Of a DNA stretch of 64,000 nt, positions 24,590 through 38,600 are shown piece after piece. Made by a program: the position numbers and the translations under genes. Numbering within the stretch: the first letter of the stretch is position 1; each line of letters starts with the position of its first letter. Below the pieces are notes generated by a model. It was given only the letters and a program-made list of their open reading frames with translations, was not told the origin of the DNA and did not search any database. This DNA is from Embiotoca jacksoni (Eukaryota; Chordata; Actinopteri; Embiotocidae). The stretch covers positions 14,596,818 through 14,660,817 of the forward strand of contig JAKOON010000011.1 of assembly GCA_022577435.1 (NCBI GenBank). Direction: 5' to 3'.

Positions 24590-27500
24590 TCGCAAACCAT
24601 GATCTTTACCCCAAATCTAACCATGTGGTTTTTGGTGCCATATGAACTTGTACATATTCATTCTCTTCCTTGCAGATCACTTACACATACTTGATATTAG
24701 ATCATGTTCAAGTCTGGGGACTGTAAAGGCCATTCCAAAAGCTTTAACTTGTGTTCCTTGAAGTAAATAATCTTGGACTTTAAGTTAAACTTTGGATCCT
24801 CGTCGTGTTATAGTAGCGAGCCTACTTTTAATTTCAGTTTTTTTTCAATCACTGCATTTTATGCATCCATTTATACTTTCCTGTGGCACAGACTACCACA
24901 CAATTCCAAAGCAGAACATTTACATTTCCACCCCATCCTTTACAGCTGAACAGTTGTTTTTTTTCCATCAAATGCAGCTCCCGTTAGTCTCTAAAAAAAT
25001 CTTTGGTGATTGCGGTCAAAGAACATTATTTGAAATGCATGTATCCACAGCAATGTATGGCTCATCCAGATGTCGCTTTGCATACTTGAAACATCTGCGA
25101 TGAAGTCAAAGGTTTGATTTTCTTCTGATGACTCTTCCATGTTGACCATGTTGGTGCATCAACACTGAAAAGGGAAATGGTGGACCACTACTGCAGTGTC
25201 AGCTAAACCTTCCTGCAGGTCCTCTGCAGTCATAAGGGGCGTTCAGTTTTATCTAAAAGTTGTCTTACTCTTAATCTTTAGCATTCCCCTACTTTGTAGG
25301 CATAAATTATGTTCATTTTTGAAATTTTCAGTCAGTGTCTTAAAGAAGCCCACGGTCATTGATTGTTACATAAAGCTTGAAGTCCTAAAAAAATCTGTTA
25401 AAAATCAACAAGTTTTCATGTGCTGAAACTTTAAAGGTTACAATGTCACAATTACTTTTTTGTTGTTTTTAGATTGATGAAATAAAACTTAACAGTGTAC
25501 TAAAAATCATTTATCATTTATCTGATAGCAAAAATAATATCAATAAAGAAATCATTGCAATTCTGCTCAAGGAAATGAACTTTGGCTTATTATGTGTTAG
25601 ATCCACTCCGCAAACAGAAGAGCAAAGTCAAGCAGTCCACAAACTAAAAAAAGTGGGGCTTTTATAGTGGTTTCATCCAACTTAGAAACCCTGCTGCAGT
25701 CTGAGTGGAGAGGGGCTCCAGCGGTGACAGAGGTTTGGATTCATATAACTTTGAAAATCAAATTCGTTCTTTTGGGAATCCAAAGCAAACAGTAAAGAGA
25801 CGAATTCTTCAAATATTCACAGGCACAGTGGGAGAGACAGGCAGTCAAAGATATTCATGTTTAGACCCATTGACAGTGTGTAAATAGCTCCTATAAACAT
25901 TTATACACACATGCAAAAAGATTGCTGTAGTTTGTGTGCATATATTTTTTTAAATTATTTTTGCCTTAGTGTGACCTGTTACTGTATTAAATAGTGAGTA
26001 CCTGGTACACTGACCCTATGTCAGATTTAACATTGAATTAAAAATAGACACGTGTTATTGACGTGTCAATAGATGTACAATTTTTCACAATATTTGTCAT
26101 TCTTTTGCTTGTTTAGCTTAATGCTAAAATACTAATTGTAGGAGCTATAATTTCTGAGCAAATACACAAAATCAAGCTCACTGACACAAGAATGCCGTAA
26201 TAATAAAAAAAACAAAAAATGAAGGTTATACTTCATAATTAAAACAAAGTATGGAAAATTAGAGAAAATATATATGTTCAATATTATTTAGGCTCCAGAT
26301 CATAAAAACACTGACTTGCTGCCGGCTGCTTTGTTGTAGTTTGCCCTGACCGTAGCTCTGAGGAGTAAAAGGAGTGGTAACCTGCGTCAATTGTATTCAA
26401 GGACTTAATGTCGAGCCTATACAATATATATACATACACATAACATGCCACTAATTCTAAACCTACTGGTTAAGTATTTTACGTCATACGGGTGCTGGCG
26501 CAAAGCGGGTGCAGCTGGGTGCAACTTCTAAAAGACCACATTGAATAGATTATCAGTAGAAGGAATACCAAATCAGCAGACAGAGTCAAGGTGAGCTTCA
26601 GTAATGACCATTCCCAAGTGCTCCTCTCTAACCCTTCAAAAGGAGCAATAGATCAAACGCTGCCGGAGACGCTGAGGTCCACAATAAACATAAACTTAAA
26701 GTATACATGCAAAATATTAACTCTAATTTATCCAACAGAATAAGGAAAAAAATAACCCAAAATAGGGCATCACCTGCATGCGGTTTTATTTTTCCTTTGT
26801 TTTTTCTTTATTATCACTAGAGTGCACCAACATATCATTTGCCCCAGGCTTTTCTCTTCACTTCCCAGCATGCTACTCTGAGCCTGTATTAAAGTATGGG
26901 TCAGGTCACATCTAACATTAAGGACTTGGGTCCAGTATTGATTCACAGACAGTTGTGGGTAACAGATCGGTTTGTGTTAAGTGTTGCTGTTGCAGCGTGG
27001 ACACAGATTTGTTGGATCTTTGCAGAACTCCGTTCTGGATGTAACAGACGGCCGCACGTGTGCATTTTTACTAACATGCGTTGTGGTGTTACTGTAGTAG
27101 AGGACTATATGGGTTGTCTATCCTTTGGCCTGTTCTTTACTCTGCCACGTTATACGCACAATAGTGCTTTAGGTTCTGATTTTCAGTGAAAAAAATTCTT
27201 CTTAAAAAGGCCAAAAACAGAAAATCTACACGAGTTGTCATTAATGAAATTACAAATACCACAGTTCAAAGAACAGATAAATAATGGATACAAGTAGACA
27301 CATCAAATAAGCAACAGATATAATAATGAACAAAAAGCCAGTCAGTCAAAGTAAGTCTTGACAGATGATTTAAGCAGAGAGGGCAGTGATTTTTTTCATC
27401 AAAGTTCCTCAGGCAAAATATTCCAAAAGGTTGGAGCACAAAGAGCCAAAGCCCTGTCACCCCTTGGACTTCAAAATTAATAGGGGAATAGTTAACAGGG

Positions 27501-29857
27501 CATAACAACTAATTACACACAGGCACTCTGAAATCAGCAGCTGTATACCACCAGTGATAACGAATGATATATAACTATTAAATGTGAAGAAAAATTATGT
27601 TGTATGGCTGCCTAATCATTAACCACAATATCAGGACTTGGAACAGAATAGTTCTCAATCACAACTTCACACAACACTTAATTACATTTTTATGCAACTA
27701 CATAAAGACACTCGATATAAATGAAGGGTATTGTTTAATGTTGAACAGCTTTCTGCAATGACACTATCAAATAGCAATATGCCTGCAGAAAGTGGCATAA
27801 AAACGTTGTTACAATAAGGGAGCCTCATGTGTAAAGATGTTTTCCCAAAAACCCAATGCAGCCGGACAGAGAATATGTGAAGCTCTGTCCATGGTGCTGA
27901 ACGCTCGATCAAACTCACTGAATACAGCACAGTTTAATTCCTAACATTTAAATAGCTGTAAGATGTCAGTGGTTACAATCAGTGACTGTGGGGTATTGTG
28001 TGGCTTTTTACATGAAACCATGCCAGAGTTTCAAGTGGTTATGAATCAAAACTAACAGAGAAAATGTTTTTTTAGGTTTGAACATTATTCAAATTTAAAG
28101 ATTCATTTTAATTATCTGTGTCCTGGCTCTATGTAAAAGGTAAAAGATACAAATTGAGCCACAAAGAGGAGACTGTCATACATTACAAATTGTAGGTATT
28201 TTTGGTTTAAAATTAGGCTATTGCCGCCCATAATCGCTTGCCTGTATGTAGCCGGAAACATTATAATGACATTTGAGTTAAGTTGTTTCAGGTGTAAGGC
28301 AGGTACAATTTCTGCTGTTTTAAGAGTATTAAAAAAGTACTAGTCCAGAGGAAGGTGTACAATCCTTGTCAACATCTGCAGCATGGAGAGCTTTACTATT
28401 GAGAGCAAATGCTCCTTTCTATGTGTTGTCTTCCCATGCTGATAACATACAGAAATATACACATAAAGAATTCTCTAGAATGCGCATATAGAATTATAGA
28501 TAAGGTAAACAAGAATAAATTTACTCTGTCACATCAGTGTCACAAAGAATGCTAAATTCAAGCTACCAGCATGAGGCGTATCCCTCAGTCCAGTGCGTTT
28601 TATTCGTATGGTAACTTGTGAAACGGCCTGCATATTTCAAAAAGCCCATATCTCCCAAAATACAAACAATCTTTTTTCATCTAAACTTCAAGAGCAAAAC
28701 ACACAGTGGAATTGCTCATGTAGGAAAGTAATATTAGTAAGCCATAATCCTTGACAGACATTCGACTGAACGCGACACCTTTTTCCAGGAGGCTCGGAAT
28801 AACATAATGAGAACAGGAGCAGTCTCTGAGCCATACTGCAGCAGCCACAACAGGGCTGATGTAATCATCACAATAAACTGAAGGCTGACGTGCCGAACAG
28901 GTATCATACCAGAACATATGCTCATACAAAATGATCCCTTGTATGAACAAAATAAACATTAAAACAAACAAATCTACAATCTAGTATTATGCAAATGTTT
29001 AGCCCTCGGATTAGAGTTTTTCAAAGTAGTATGGTTTCCTCAAATTTATAGGGTTTCAACTATGCAGCTCATAAATTGACAAATAATTTCCTTAGCAATG
29101 ATGAACAATATTGTTTCTGTCTCTGTTGCTGTTTCCATTAATATAAAGGCAGGAGATAATAAATTAAAATAACGCTTGAAGAAATTATTTCACAACAGAA
29201 CTACGATACCTACTGTGAGGTAACAATTCTGCTAAGATCTAAGGGATAATTTCTGTTAACTGTTTTATAATGTATCGCCACTTGAAATTATGCTGCGTTT
29301 CAAGTAACTATTTACTGATTGCTTCGGAAAATCTGGTTAAGGCAAGAACATCCTCAGAGGTTTCGTGAGACTTAAACTGTGTGAAACACATGAATGGCCC
29401 AGTTAGTGCAAATGTTCAGCACCATGGACAGAGGTGCAACCAGTCTATCCAAGCTGTCCTCCTCGAAATCATGCATTTCCTTCATGTCAACTGTATGCAA
29501 AGTTTTTTTTTTTAGATAATTAAATATCATGTACATTATGTTTTTAAATGGTGTAATTAATGCAATGAGATGTTTTCAGCTCATTCAGGTACCTTTCTGT
29601 CAGTTTATTTGATTATTTTTGTTCAATAAAAATTGGAGAGACACATGGTTTTTAATCAGACAGCAATGCAATGTTACATCTTTGTATAAAAGTTTAAGTA
29701 GTTTTTAAATAAAATAGTATATTTGAGTTAATTAGTATAGTTATAGTAATGGTATTATATAGAATTGTTGCATTAGATACATCTTAATTCAAAACATTTT
29801 AAAACAGGAGTCTCCAGCTTCCTCTCTCAATCCAGAGCAATGCATGAATTAATTGCA

Positions 29858-30069
29858 GGTTAATTGGTCATTCAAAATTGGCCATCGGTGTGAATGTGAG
29901 CATGAACTGTTGTCTGCCTTTCTGTGTTGGTCCTGTGATGGTCAGGTGTCCTTTCAAGGGTGTTCCCCGCCTTCATCTAAAGTCAGGTGTGATAGGCACC
30001 AGCCACCCCGTGACTCTGTTTAGGATAAAGCGGTATATAGAGAATTGGTGGATGGATGGATGGACGGAT
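29858..30069 (+). mobile_element. 3' tail of an RTE-like (Rex3/Expander-type) retrotransposon with GGAT repeats
   Basis: The plus strand reads ATTGGCCATCGGTGTGAATG, then GGTGTTCCCCGCCTTCATCT and GATAGGCACCAGCCACCCCG, then AGGATAAAGCGGTATATAGA, and ends in TGGATGGATGGA repeats. This order (regular spacers, 'accccgcc', 'ataggc.ccagc', 'ggataaagcgg', GGAT tail) is a very abundant fish retroelement 3' end. I assign it to RTE-like elements from memory; the family name is uncertain, but its repeat nature is not. Confidence 0.7.
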
Positions 30070-30980
30070 CAGTGGATGAAAACAGGAGACCCAATGACGT
30101 TTAGAACAGAATTTTTCCATAAAAAGACACATTTACCTTCAACTTTGACACCATCATCAGGAGCCAGTAGAAATCTTAAGGAACAACGGCTGATAGCAGA
30201 TAATCAATCAGCTGTGTCAATTAGTCTGAAGATGTCACAGGCCTAAACCTCAGTACTGTAGAGCAGAAGTAAAACTGAAAATCTGGAAATACACCTTTCC
30301 ATCTACCTCTACTCATATATCTAGTACATGCCTGCGCCTTTATGTTTGTACATTCGCAAGACATCTCCCCCATTCTCAAGTCATGCCTCTCACACAAAAG
30401 CTCTTGCTCTCGTAGTGTGTCATTGTATGCCGTATGCTACACACGGGCAGCCTTCACTCTGTGCTCCTTGGCTACCTATGCAAGACGAACCCAACAGGGG
30501 AATGCCATCGGGTATACTACGCCTACTTAAAAGCCTTCCAATGGGATGATGCCCGAGGCCCTTCTCTGCCTCTCAGCTACACAGCCCAGCGGACGTGCAA
30601 GTCATTTCTCATGTGCAGTAAAAAAAAAATAATAATTTCACATCTCTGCCAAGGCCACTGGATAATGTGGATGGGATGTAGCCCAGAGAAACATACTGAT
30701 ATTGCCAGGAGAGGCTGGAGTGAATGCATATGTGGGTAAGATGGATGACAGACGGACCACACTGGAATATAATTTTACAGAATAATAGAGTTGGGATAAA
30801 CAGAAGGAGGATCATGACATTGAGCACGACAGCTTGGCGAAAAGATCAAACGTGAACAGTCGGTAGCTAAAGATGTTACATTTAAAGAGACAGATGGAAA
30901 AACAAAGAAAGAGAAACAAAGAAGGAACTCAACACTGTCAGACAGGTACATGTGGGTAGATGGTGCCACATTTCTCTTAC

Positions 30981-31140
30981 CATTGGAGCAGCCTTTGAGG
31001 CGGGCTCCTCTGACTGGTGCCCTTTGTAAGTCGGCCTTGACACGCGCCTTCAGACCCACGTTCTCCTTCTGCATGGCATTGAGAGCATCACTAACCGAGT
31101 TCACTACCTTCACCATGTTGATCTGGCTGTCGGACAGGAG
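30981..31140 (-). CDS. fibcd1: FIBCD1 distal stalk exon, leading into the fibrinogen domain
   Basis: This is a 160-base exon with acceptor ...TGTGTGTTGCAG at 31141 and donor AATG/GTAAGAGA at 30981/30980. It starts in phase 0 and leaves one base (G) of a glycine codon. It encodes LLSDSQINMVKVVNSVSDAL... and then the basic linker ADLQRAPVRGARLKGC. These correspond to human LLSESQGHMAHLVNSVSDIL and ADLQRAPARGTRPRGC. The first half continues the coiled coil, and the Arg/Lys-rich second half is the linker before the recognition domain. The pyrimidine tract of its acceptor is a (TG)n microsatellite (31145-31162 on +), which is unusual and could make inclusion of the exon sensitive to repeat length. 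Confidence 0.93.
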
Positions 31141-31144
31141 CTGC

Positions 31145-31162
31145 AACACACACACACACACA
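31145..31162 (+). repeat. (CA)n tract forming the acceptor tract of the distal stalk exon
   Basis: On the sense strand this is (TG)n ending in TTGCAG at the exon border, and it replaces the usual pyrimidine tract. Confidence 0.9.
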
Positions 31163-31711
31163 GGCACGTGGGAGAGAAGAACATAGAGTTAAAGTTACGC
31201 TTATGAATAGTGTAATTACACCAAAAAAAAGTCATTTTTCTAGGTGTTTTTTATTTTCTGCACACTTTACATTAATTCAGACCATTTTCGAAGTGCCCCA
31301 AAGGCTTTTTATTACCTCCCAGAAAGTCAGCGTTTTCATTTTTTTTCCCACCACATTATCAACACTGCCTTTTAGACATGTACAGTAAAACTGAATTGTG
31401 ATTCTTTAGAGACTGTGATTCTTAAGATTTTCACAATAACAAACCCATTTTTCACTCTCCTAAGGGCTGGAATTTATTCTGTGATGTCCATTTAAATACA
31501 TTTACACTCTGGTGTTGCATTGTCGGTGGATCCTGCTTCTGATTTAAACGATCTTTTCAGTGGAACTGAAGCACTTACTGGACGAAATTTGGAAGACAGA
31601 TGCACATTGATTGTAACTTGGCCATTTGTCAAGTCATTAAACGATGTCCTAAAAATTTTCCAGAAAACATTCATCATAGTCAAAGGTCTCAAGTGAAACT
31701 GTTGGTATTGT

Positions 31712-32075
31712 GTGTTTTAAAGACCCCCTCCAGTGAAAATCAAGTTTTTAACCTTGTTAAGATGTCCGTGTTTTGTTTTCTATATGTTGCAAGACATATC
31801 ATGAGAGAAATACAGTCAACACCATGACTGATCATTTCTATTTTGAAACTGCAGTAACAGTCGGATAGCCTTAAAAATATGGCTTCATGTGTCACATAAT
31901 TAAGAACAAATTCCATCAAACGTGTGGGGCTTTCCATATCGTTGAGCTGTGAGATTAAGTTGAAGGTAAAAGGCGTGGATATTTGCATATTTACAGATCT
32001 GCACATACTGAATAATGGCAAAGGTGTAGAGTTACATTAAAGCCACTTGAAGGCATTAGGGGATTTATTTTTTAT
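31712..32075. repeat. Possible dispersed repeat starting GACCCCCTCCAGTGAAAATC
   Basis: The segment starts with TTTTAAAGACCCCCTCCAGTG and ends near AAAGCCACTTGAAGGCATTA. The first motif resembles a dispersed fish repeat that I recall. The two ends show only a weak inverted relationship. There is no coding capacity. Confidence 0.3.
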
Positions 32076-32986
32076 AAATTTTTTTATGGTGAAATAATAA
32101 CCAGGAATGACTTTCTAGGGGTTTAATCACTGCCAGGAGATGGATTTCATTATTTCATTCTTAGCATTATCAGCAATGTGGCAACATAAACCACAACAAA
32201 AATGTGTGTTGCCTTTGAACTTTTCAAACTTACATCAAAATTAAATGGAGGGTGTTTGAAAATTCCCTTTTATTCCATCGCTCAAGAATGCTCTACATCT
32301 GACAGTTTAGAATATGCAGCCTGATTTATAGAATGGAAGATTTCAATTGATCTATTTTACACTGTCCATGTTAGCTTGATGTGTCTTCTAGGTTTGACTT
32401 ATAGCTGTGGTTCCAATGCTTTCCAGCAACCAACTCAGCTGCCTGATCACCTGAGCATGCCCTGAGGACACCAGCAAGGACAGAAGTCGGAACTTCATCA
32501 CCATGTGGTGACAATATGACTGGGGAAAAAAAAGAAGAAGTTTTGTAGATGGAAAAGGGAGATCAAACGCTGCCTTTCAGGTGGGAAAGTCTATCTAAAA
32601 AATGTTACTGTCGTTCGGAAAATGGCACTTATGTAAATTATACTAAATTCGTAGTTAATGGGCTAAATCATACAGTATATAACCACTGGTACAGTAAAGT
32701 CCTCTGGGGGCTTTAGAAACAGGTGCAAAGGCTGCCCTGTTTAGCACAGGCACCACATGGTCCTCTGTTCCATAATGCACTCTGGTGAATGCTGTGAAAC
32801 ACTGAGAACCCTGTGGGAAGGCTGTTGATGAATGTGGGTGTGTTAGGACTAGCGGAGAGCAGGGTAACCTCTCGGATCTTCCGTGGTCACTTTCTTACCT
32901 GCAGCACTTTATGTACTGTTCGTTGTACAAAGGTCATTTTCGATTTTGCCCTAGTTGGCCAGTGCGTATGCACAGCCAGGTGCATA

Positions 32987-33027
32987 CATGTATATATATA
33001 TATGTATATGTATATATACACACACAC
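32987..33027 (+). repeat. TA/TATG/CA microsatellite
   Basis: An alternating TA run with TG interruptions that ends in CACACA. Confidence 0.9.
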
Positions 33028-34655
33028 TTTTGGAGATGTGAGAAATATCCTTGCTGTTTCATAAAACTCACGTATATGCACAAGCCGCCTCTCATTCCTT
33101 TCCCGTACTCTTCCTCCTCCCTCCAACATTGACATATACTCAAAAAAACCACATAAAGACCCACAGTGTTCAAAGTCATGTATCGAGAGTTTCAGAGTCT
33201 TCTATCAAAGGTTTAAAACTGTATTAGACAGAAACCCCAGTGGCCATTCTCTGGCCTCAATAACTATGCAACACACCAATGAGGCACAGCAAGCTACAGT
33301 GAAATAAGTTTACATTGGCACCGGGAGTTTAACTCACACACACGGACACGAACAACAAGACACGTTTCCGTTCATGTACAAAGAAAACCACGCCGCATGC
33401 ATACATTACAGAAATGACCCTCTCCACTTTGCACCTACGAATAAAATAAGGTGTTTTTCGTAAGGCACAATCTTTAAAAGGTTTCAACATTATCTAAAAG
33501 AGGAGTTCGTAATACTTTATTCCATGCAAAATATTTCCATTGTTGTAGGTTGTAAAGTAAGTATTCACTGCATGTCTATTTCTGTTTGTTTTCAAAGGGA
33601 AATACAGAAGCAGAGGAGTCTCTGCAGCCCCACTGCTAAGTCCTAACTGACACGTCAATTAAGATCACGATGTAATTAGCTCTCATCAGGCAGCCTTTGC
33701 TTTGGCTTACAAAATCAGTTACACCACAGCACTTAACACAAGGAGCGTGATTTTGTTTGGGGGGGGGAAGTCAAGTTTAAACACAGGCAAATTTGGAGGC
33801 TTCTTTGCACATCTGTAGCAGACTCATTAAGGGAGTTGGAGTCAAAGTTTTAAGGAGTTCCCTTTAAAAGCTCAACAAGATTTGCACAATAATGTGCAGA
33901 ACACTTGCACTCAAAATAAAGCTCTTTGGTTATTATTGCGCTGAATCCAGTTTATTTTGACATTTTGTCTTTTAACTGTAAATTTAAGTGCATACACATG
34001 ACAGAATTATTTGTTGAAGCACACAGCAGGGTGTTTGCTTTTTGTTCGCCTGATTCAGATGATTCATGGGGTGCTGACATCATTCCTGTGGGCTACAGTC
34101 ACAGAACAGAATAGAGCTGGAAGGCTGGAAAGGGCAAGCACAAAAACGTCATTCAGTCACCATTTGCCGAATATGACATCTTCACTTCACAGACAGTGGC
34201 TGTCCAGTCAACCGGAGCCTGCGAGTGCAAATCAAAGAAGTCACCCTATTTTTCCTTTTGACTGCTGGAGACCTTAGAAGTTGAACATCATTTAAATACG
34301 TAGCCCTTTTTATACAATTCCATGACTTCAATTTTAAATCCTGAATAATTAACAGAGTTCGAATATAATGACAAAGTCTTCACATAACTCTACATTTCTG
34401 TAACCCTGCCTCGTGGTATTTACAATGTCGGAACTTGAAATTTTTTCTCTTAAGCCTAAGGTTCACGAGTTGTGACGTCACAACAATGGCAGAGGTCATA
34501 GAAGTAAATGTTTCGTTGGATGTTAAGCTAATATATTGTAATTTTAGCTATGTCGAGTTTTTCTTCATAACTTTTATAACGGCCTACATATAAGGAAAAT
34601 GATGATCTTCCCAACGGCCTCATCTTTTTCCTCTGTGTCTTTACATTTCCTGCAT

Positions 34656-34673
34656 AATATATATATATATATA
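34656..34673 (+). repeat. (AT)n microsatellite
   Basis: A short AT dinucleotide run of about nine units. Confidence 0.85.
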
Positions 34674-34999
34674 AAACACACTTTTTCTCGTAACATCTTT
34701 ACTTACAGTATTATAAACTCAATTATCCAATTTGGCTGTGTGGCCTTGAAGCTGAAACCATTCAGTGATTTTTGATCAATTAATTGATTTGAATTAACAT
34801 TTTTTTTAATGTCATTTTGATAATTGTTTGAGCACTAAAGGTACAATAGATGCCGTAGCTCGTGGAGAATCTGGACAGTAACAACAACCGGTAGAATGGC
34901 TGTCAAGTGCAGGTGCAGCAACAGGTCCACTGTGACTTGTGAGAAAAAAAACATAAAAATACACCTCCAGTCGTGTATGAAGATATTTTGCATTTCAGC

Positions 35000-35650
35000 T
35001 GGATGATCAAAGACAAGTTAGTTTAGTGAACCATTGTTTGGGTTTTCTGTCCCTTTTTTGTTTTGTTTTTGGCTTTCTTGTAGCTGTTTGTGTTTCCGGT
35101 TTTATTTTGAAGAGCTCCCTTGTCGCGTCAGTTCCTGCCATCGTGCGTTTCCCGCTCCTTTGATCGCTCACACCTGTTCCCACTTTGGCATCTCTTCCTA
35201 CTGCTTCGCCACCTCTCCGCTCACCTGTTTCTCCTTCGCCACCTCTCCGCTCACCTGTTTCCACTTCTCCATCAGCCTCCTCTGATTCCAGACCTCCTGT
35301 TCTCCTTCAGTAAAGTCAGTTTGTTTTTGTTGTTTCCATGTTTGTTTCTGCTTCTGTTACCAGTGATCCGCCTGTTTTTGTACCCTGAATGGACCATAAA
35401 CTCTGCCGAGACTGCTTTTGTCCATCTGTCTGGTTTGGTGATATGGAACCGTTTGTTCCCGCTCACAGAGGGGTTCTTTAATTGTTTTTTTGTTTTTTTT
35501 GTCTATCTTTGTCCCTGAAAACTTTTATCATTTTTAATTAACTTTTGATTTAACCACCTTTTCCCTAGCGTGTTTGGATCCTCCCTGTCTTTGGTTTTCT
35601 TATGTAATGTTTTATGATACTGTCACAATCCAAAGACTTTATATTAACAA
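35000..35650 (+). repeat. Pyrimidine-rich retroelement-like block (possible LTR remnant)
   Basis: The plus strand is strongly T/C-biased and contains 'tgtttccggttttattttgaag', 'cctccttcagtaaagtcagtttg', 'tgttaccagtgatccgcctg' and 'gtaccctgaatggacc'. I associate this style of sequence with fish retroelement LTR or untranslated regions. No polymerase, primer-binding site or second LTR copy is visible, so the call is tentative. Confidence 0.3.
35205..35264 (+). repeat. 30-bp tandem duplication
   Basis: Two adjacent 30-base units (TTCGCCACCTCTCCGCTCAC followed by CTGTTTCTCC or CTGTTTCCAC) differ at only two or three bases near the end. They lie inside the pyrimidine-rich block. Confidence 0.9.
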
Positions 35651-38600
35651 CACATTGTACACATCTTTAAATGTCATCATTTTTATTTACAAATTGTGAC
35701 GGCTGGCATCTGCTGTAGCAACGCTCCGCACCAAATTACTCGGATAACGGGACAGAGTTTACACATTCTCCGTCCATGCACTCGCATGCTAGAAATCCAG
35801 CTGTGTTTAAGCCGCCTATCAACAAGTGCTTGGCTTGATTTACTGTATTAAAGTGATGCACAGATGTCGGGTCGACCTCTGCCTCGCTTACTGTAGCCAT
35901 TTGATTAAACAGTCATAGATCCTAGACACACCAGAGGCCTCTGAAGCAAAGAAACAATGAATAAAAGATTACCCCGGTGATGGACAGAACCTTCATAAAG
36001 GGAATGTTTTCATAGCAAATCGGATTCATATCACACACCCACTCTCTGATCTTTGATCAGGCTTTTGATCTGGTCCATGTGTGGTTTAATATAAGGGTGG
36101 GGTGCAAAGAGTCCAGCTGTACAATTAAATCATTATTAATGGCACAATATGGCGGAATGCCCTTCAATGTTTCTCAGCTATATCGGCCTTATGTCTCACT
36201 TAAGCCATAGTGCCTCTCACACACATCAATAACTACTGTATTCCATTTCTCTCTGATCATTTCTTGGTACAGTTTTGACATGTTTATATAATTGTATCAA
36301 TTGAAATAACACATTCTTTTGTTTCCATAATATTCTATTTAACAAAAACAGTCTTCAATTCTGCAAATATAAATTGAACTGACTCATCAGCAATTCTTAA
36401 AAAGATGTTCTTTTATGTTTGACAAAAATGGCTTATTATTGTTTTTCTTTAATTAAATGTTGAATAAAAATGTTTATTTACTATATACTATTTATATTTC
36501 CATTGTTCTAATAACAGTGATTTGGACCCCCAGAAACGCAGACATCCTTTGAACTGCTGCTGCTGTATCTTTGAAGCTATACCCGTTTGCTAAAAAGATA
36601 ACGCTGGAATTAAGTTTCCATATTTAATGTGACTTTTTTTTAATTTATTTTTTTATCATTATTTGTTCTGACTAATGTTTTGGAGTTGTTTGTATCACAT
36701 CCTTTGCTGAAACACTGCAACAAGCACAACATTACTTTCCTAAGCACTAAAAGGACTCGGGGCGACTCAAATGAACATCTTGAGTCGATACGGTTTTCTA
36801 TTCTGTGGCAGCAGCATTTGCCCCTCGATCCTTAGCAGAGGTTGTGGGTGTCACTTGTCCAAAGCATTAATATTCCACTGGCACATGATTCGGTTTAAAG
36901 CGTGACCTGCAGTTCAAGGAAATCAGTAAGCCATTCTCTTCCTTGCGGTCTTGTTGCAGACATTGTGAGAAACTGGACATCGGGACAGTAGAATATACGA
37001 AACAGTTTTTTCTTGTGAGTTGCACTTCTGCTACTGGAGTATTGACGTTTCATTTTTTTTTCCCGCTCTTAATGCTGAAGGGTTGCATCAGTACCAGTCT
37101 TGATTGCCTATACACGGGGCTCTCATTTCTGGGAAAAAACATTAATACTTTTTTAATGTAATTCATCCGACTGACAGGTTTGAGCTCATTACCAAGAAAG
37201 ATTGATGGAGACAGCAACCTGTGAGTCACCGACGGTAAGAAGAGAACTTCATAAGATCTAAATATTAAGTGTGTTTGACTGCAAGCCCTTTGGGACTCGG
37301 GTAATTTAAACATTGTGTTTAAAACTTAACATAATTTACATCAGCTGTTCTGCTGAACCTGTAGTCCTTAAGTAAATCTATAAGAATATTGCGTGACTGT
37401 CAACAGCAAAGCAAATATCACACTTTATTTTTTAGACTTTTACACACAACTATTGTATGAGACTGGGGAAAAGCAAATACCAGTGAGTTATGATTTTTTG
37501 GAGGTGGTGTCTGGGTATTGATGTCTGTTTTTGCTGAAATCTTCAGACTTTTGGTTGAATGGTGCTTCAAAACAATCTGGTACCGTTTCCAGTCATGTGA
37601 AGTTTTAACAAAAAAAAAATTCTGGGTTATAATGTAGCTACTGATTTGTGAATCTGATCCGATCGAGCAAACCAGAGACCCACAGGGTTCTTTAAGTGGG
37701 CTTCTAATATTTAGGGATAACTAAAAGAAGAGGAAAAACCCATCCACATAGTGGAATTTAAAGAGCAAATAACCTGTTAAAATAGTGAAAGAATTCGACG
37801 GTAGCATAAATTCACATGTATAAAGTCAACGTATTTCAATAAGCTCCCATATTTGGACACGAGTGCTCTGTACAGAACTGATGTCAGGAAAAGAAGAATT
37901 CTGGAATGAGGGATGCTCTCTCAAGTCTATGGTATTTTAGTTTTCAAATTAAGAAAAGGAAATTGAACCACTGACAAACACTGCCACTAATAGATACATG
38001 TTTTGTCTTAGAGCAACATGCTGCACGTTGTCCATCACTCTGAAACCTGACCATCAGCTGGATTCCTAAAATTTTACCAGTCCTTCCCATCGGCGTGATT
38101 TATTTGAATGCAAATGTGTTGGGCCCTTTTATGTGAGGCTGCGAGCACTCACTGTGAAAAATGAATATGTCGGCCTTTGAATAATCAAAACAGATTGGTC
38201 CTAAACCTAGTGCAATCAAATTCTCCTGCACATTACCACAGGGGGAATGTGGAAGGGTTTCTCCCTATGGGGCAGAGTGAAACTGTTCTTCAGGGGGCTG
38301 CAGTGCACACAGAGCCATTATTAACACTGGCACAGTCAGCTCTGTGTCATCGTATAAATCAGAAGTCCTGGCCACAGGTGTCCTATAGATCACACAGTCA
38401 CACCACGGTGTCAGGCAGAAACAGCAGATGCACACCACATGCCTTGCCTTCAAAGTGGAAATCAATCACCTGGTGTATCTAAGCTGCTGGTACCACCTCC
38501 ACTTAGCCCTCAGTGCTCAGTGCTCCACGCCACCGACACTACACCTTAACAGTGGCAAAGGAAACGGACCACTTTCCCGCTTTGAGTGCGCCGCCAATCA

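Larger units (their letters stand above)
22636..30980 (-). other. fibcd1: fibcd1 intron of about 8.3 kb between stalk and FReD exons
   Basis: Both borders are consensus GT/AG on the minus strand. The intron contains an inverted-repeat DNA element at 24.07-24.59 kb and the 3' tail of an RTE-like retroelement at 29.86-30.07 kb. Sequence around 27.3-28.4 kb resembles old dispersed-repeat debris, although I cannot assign a family. No other exon is supported. Confidence 0.8.

Noticed and set aside
27280..28400. Possible dispersed repeat debris (e.g. around 27370-27480)
   Set aside because: The resemblance to fish repeats was only impressionistic; no ends, tail or coding motif could be fixed, so it is not listed as a feature.
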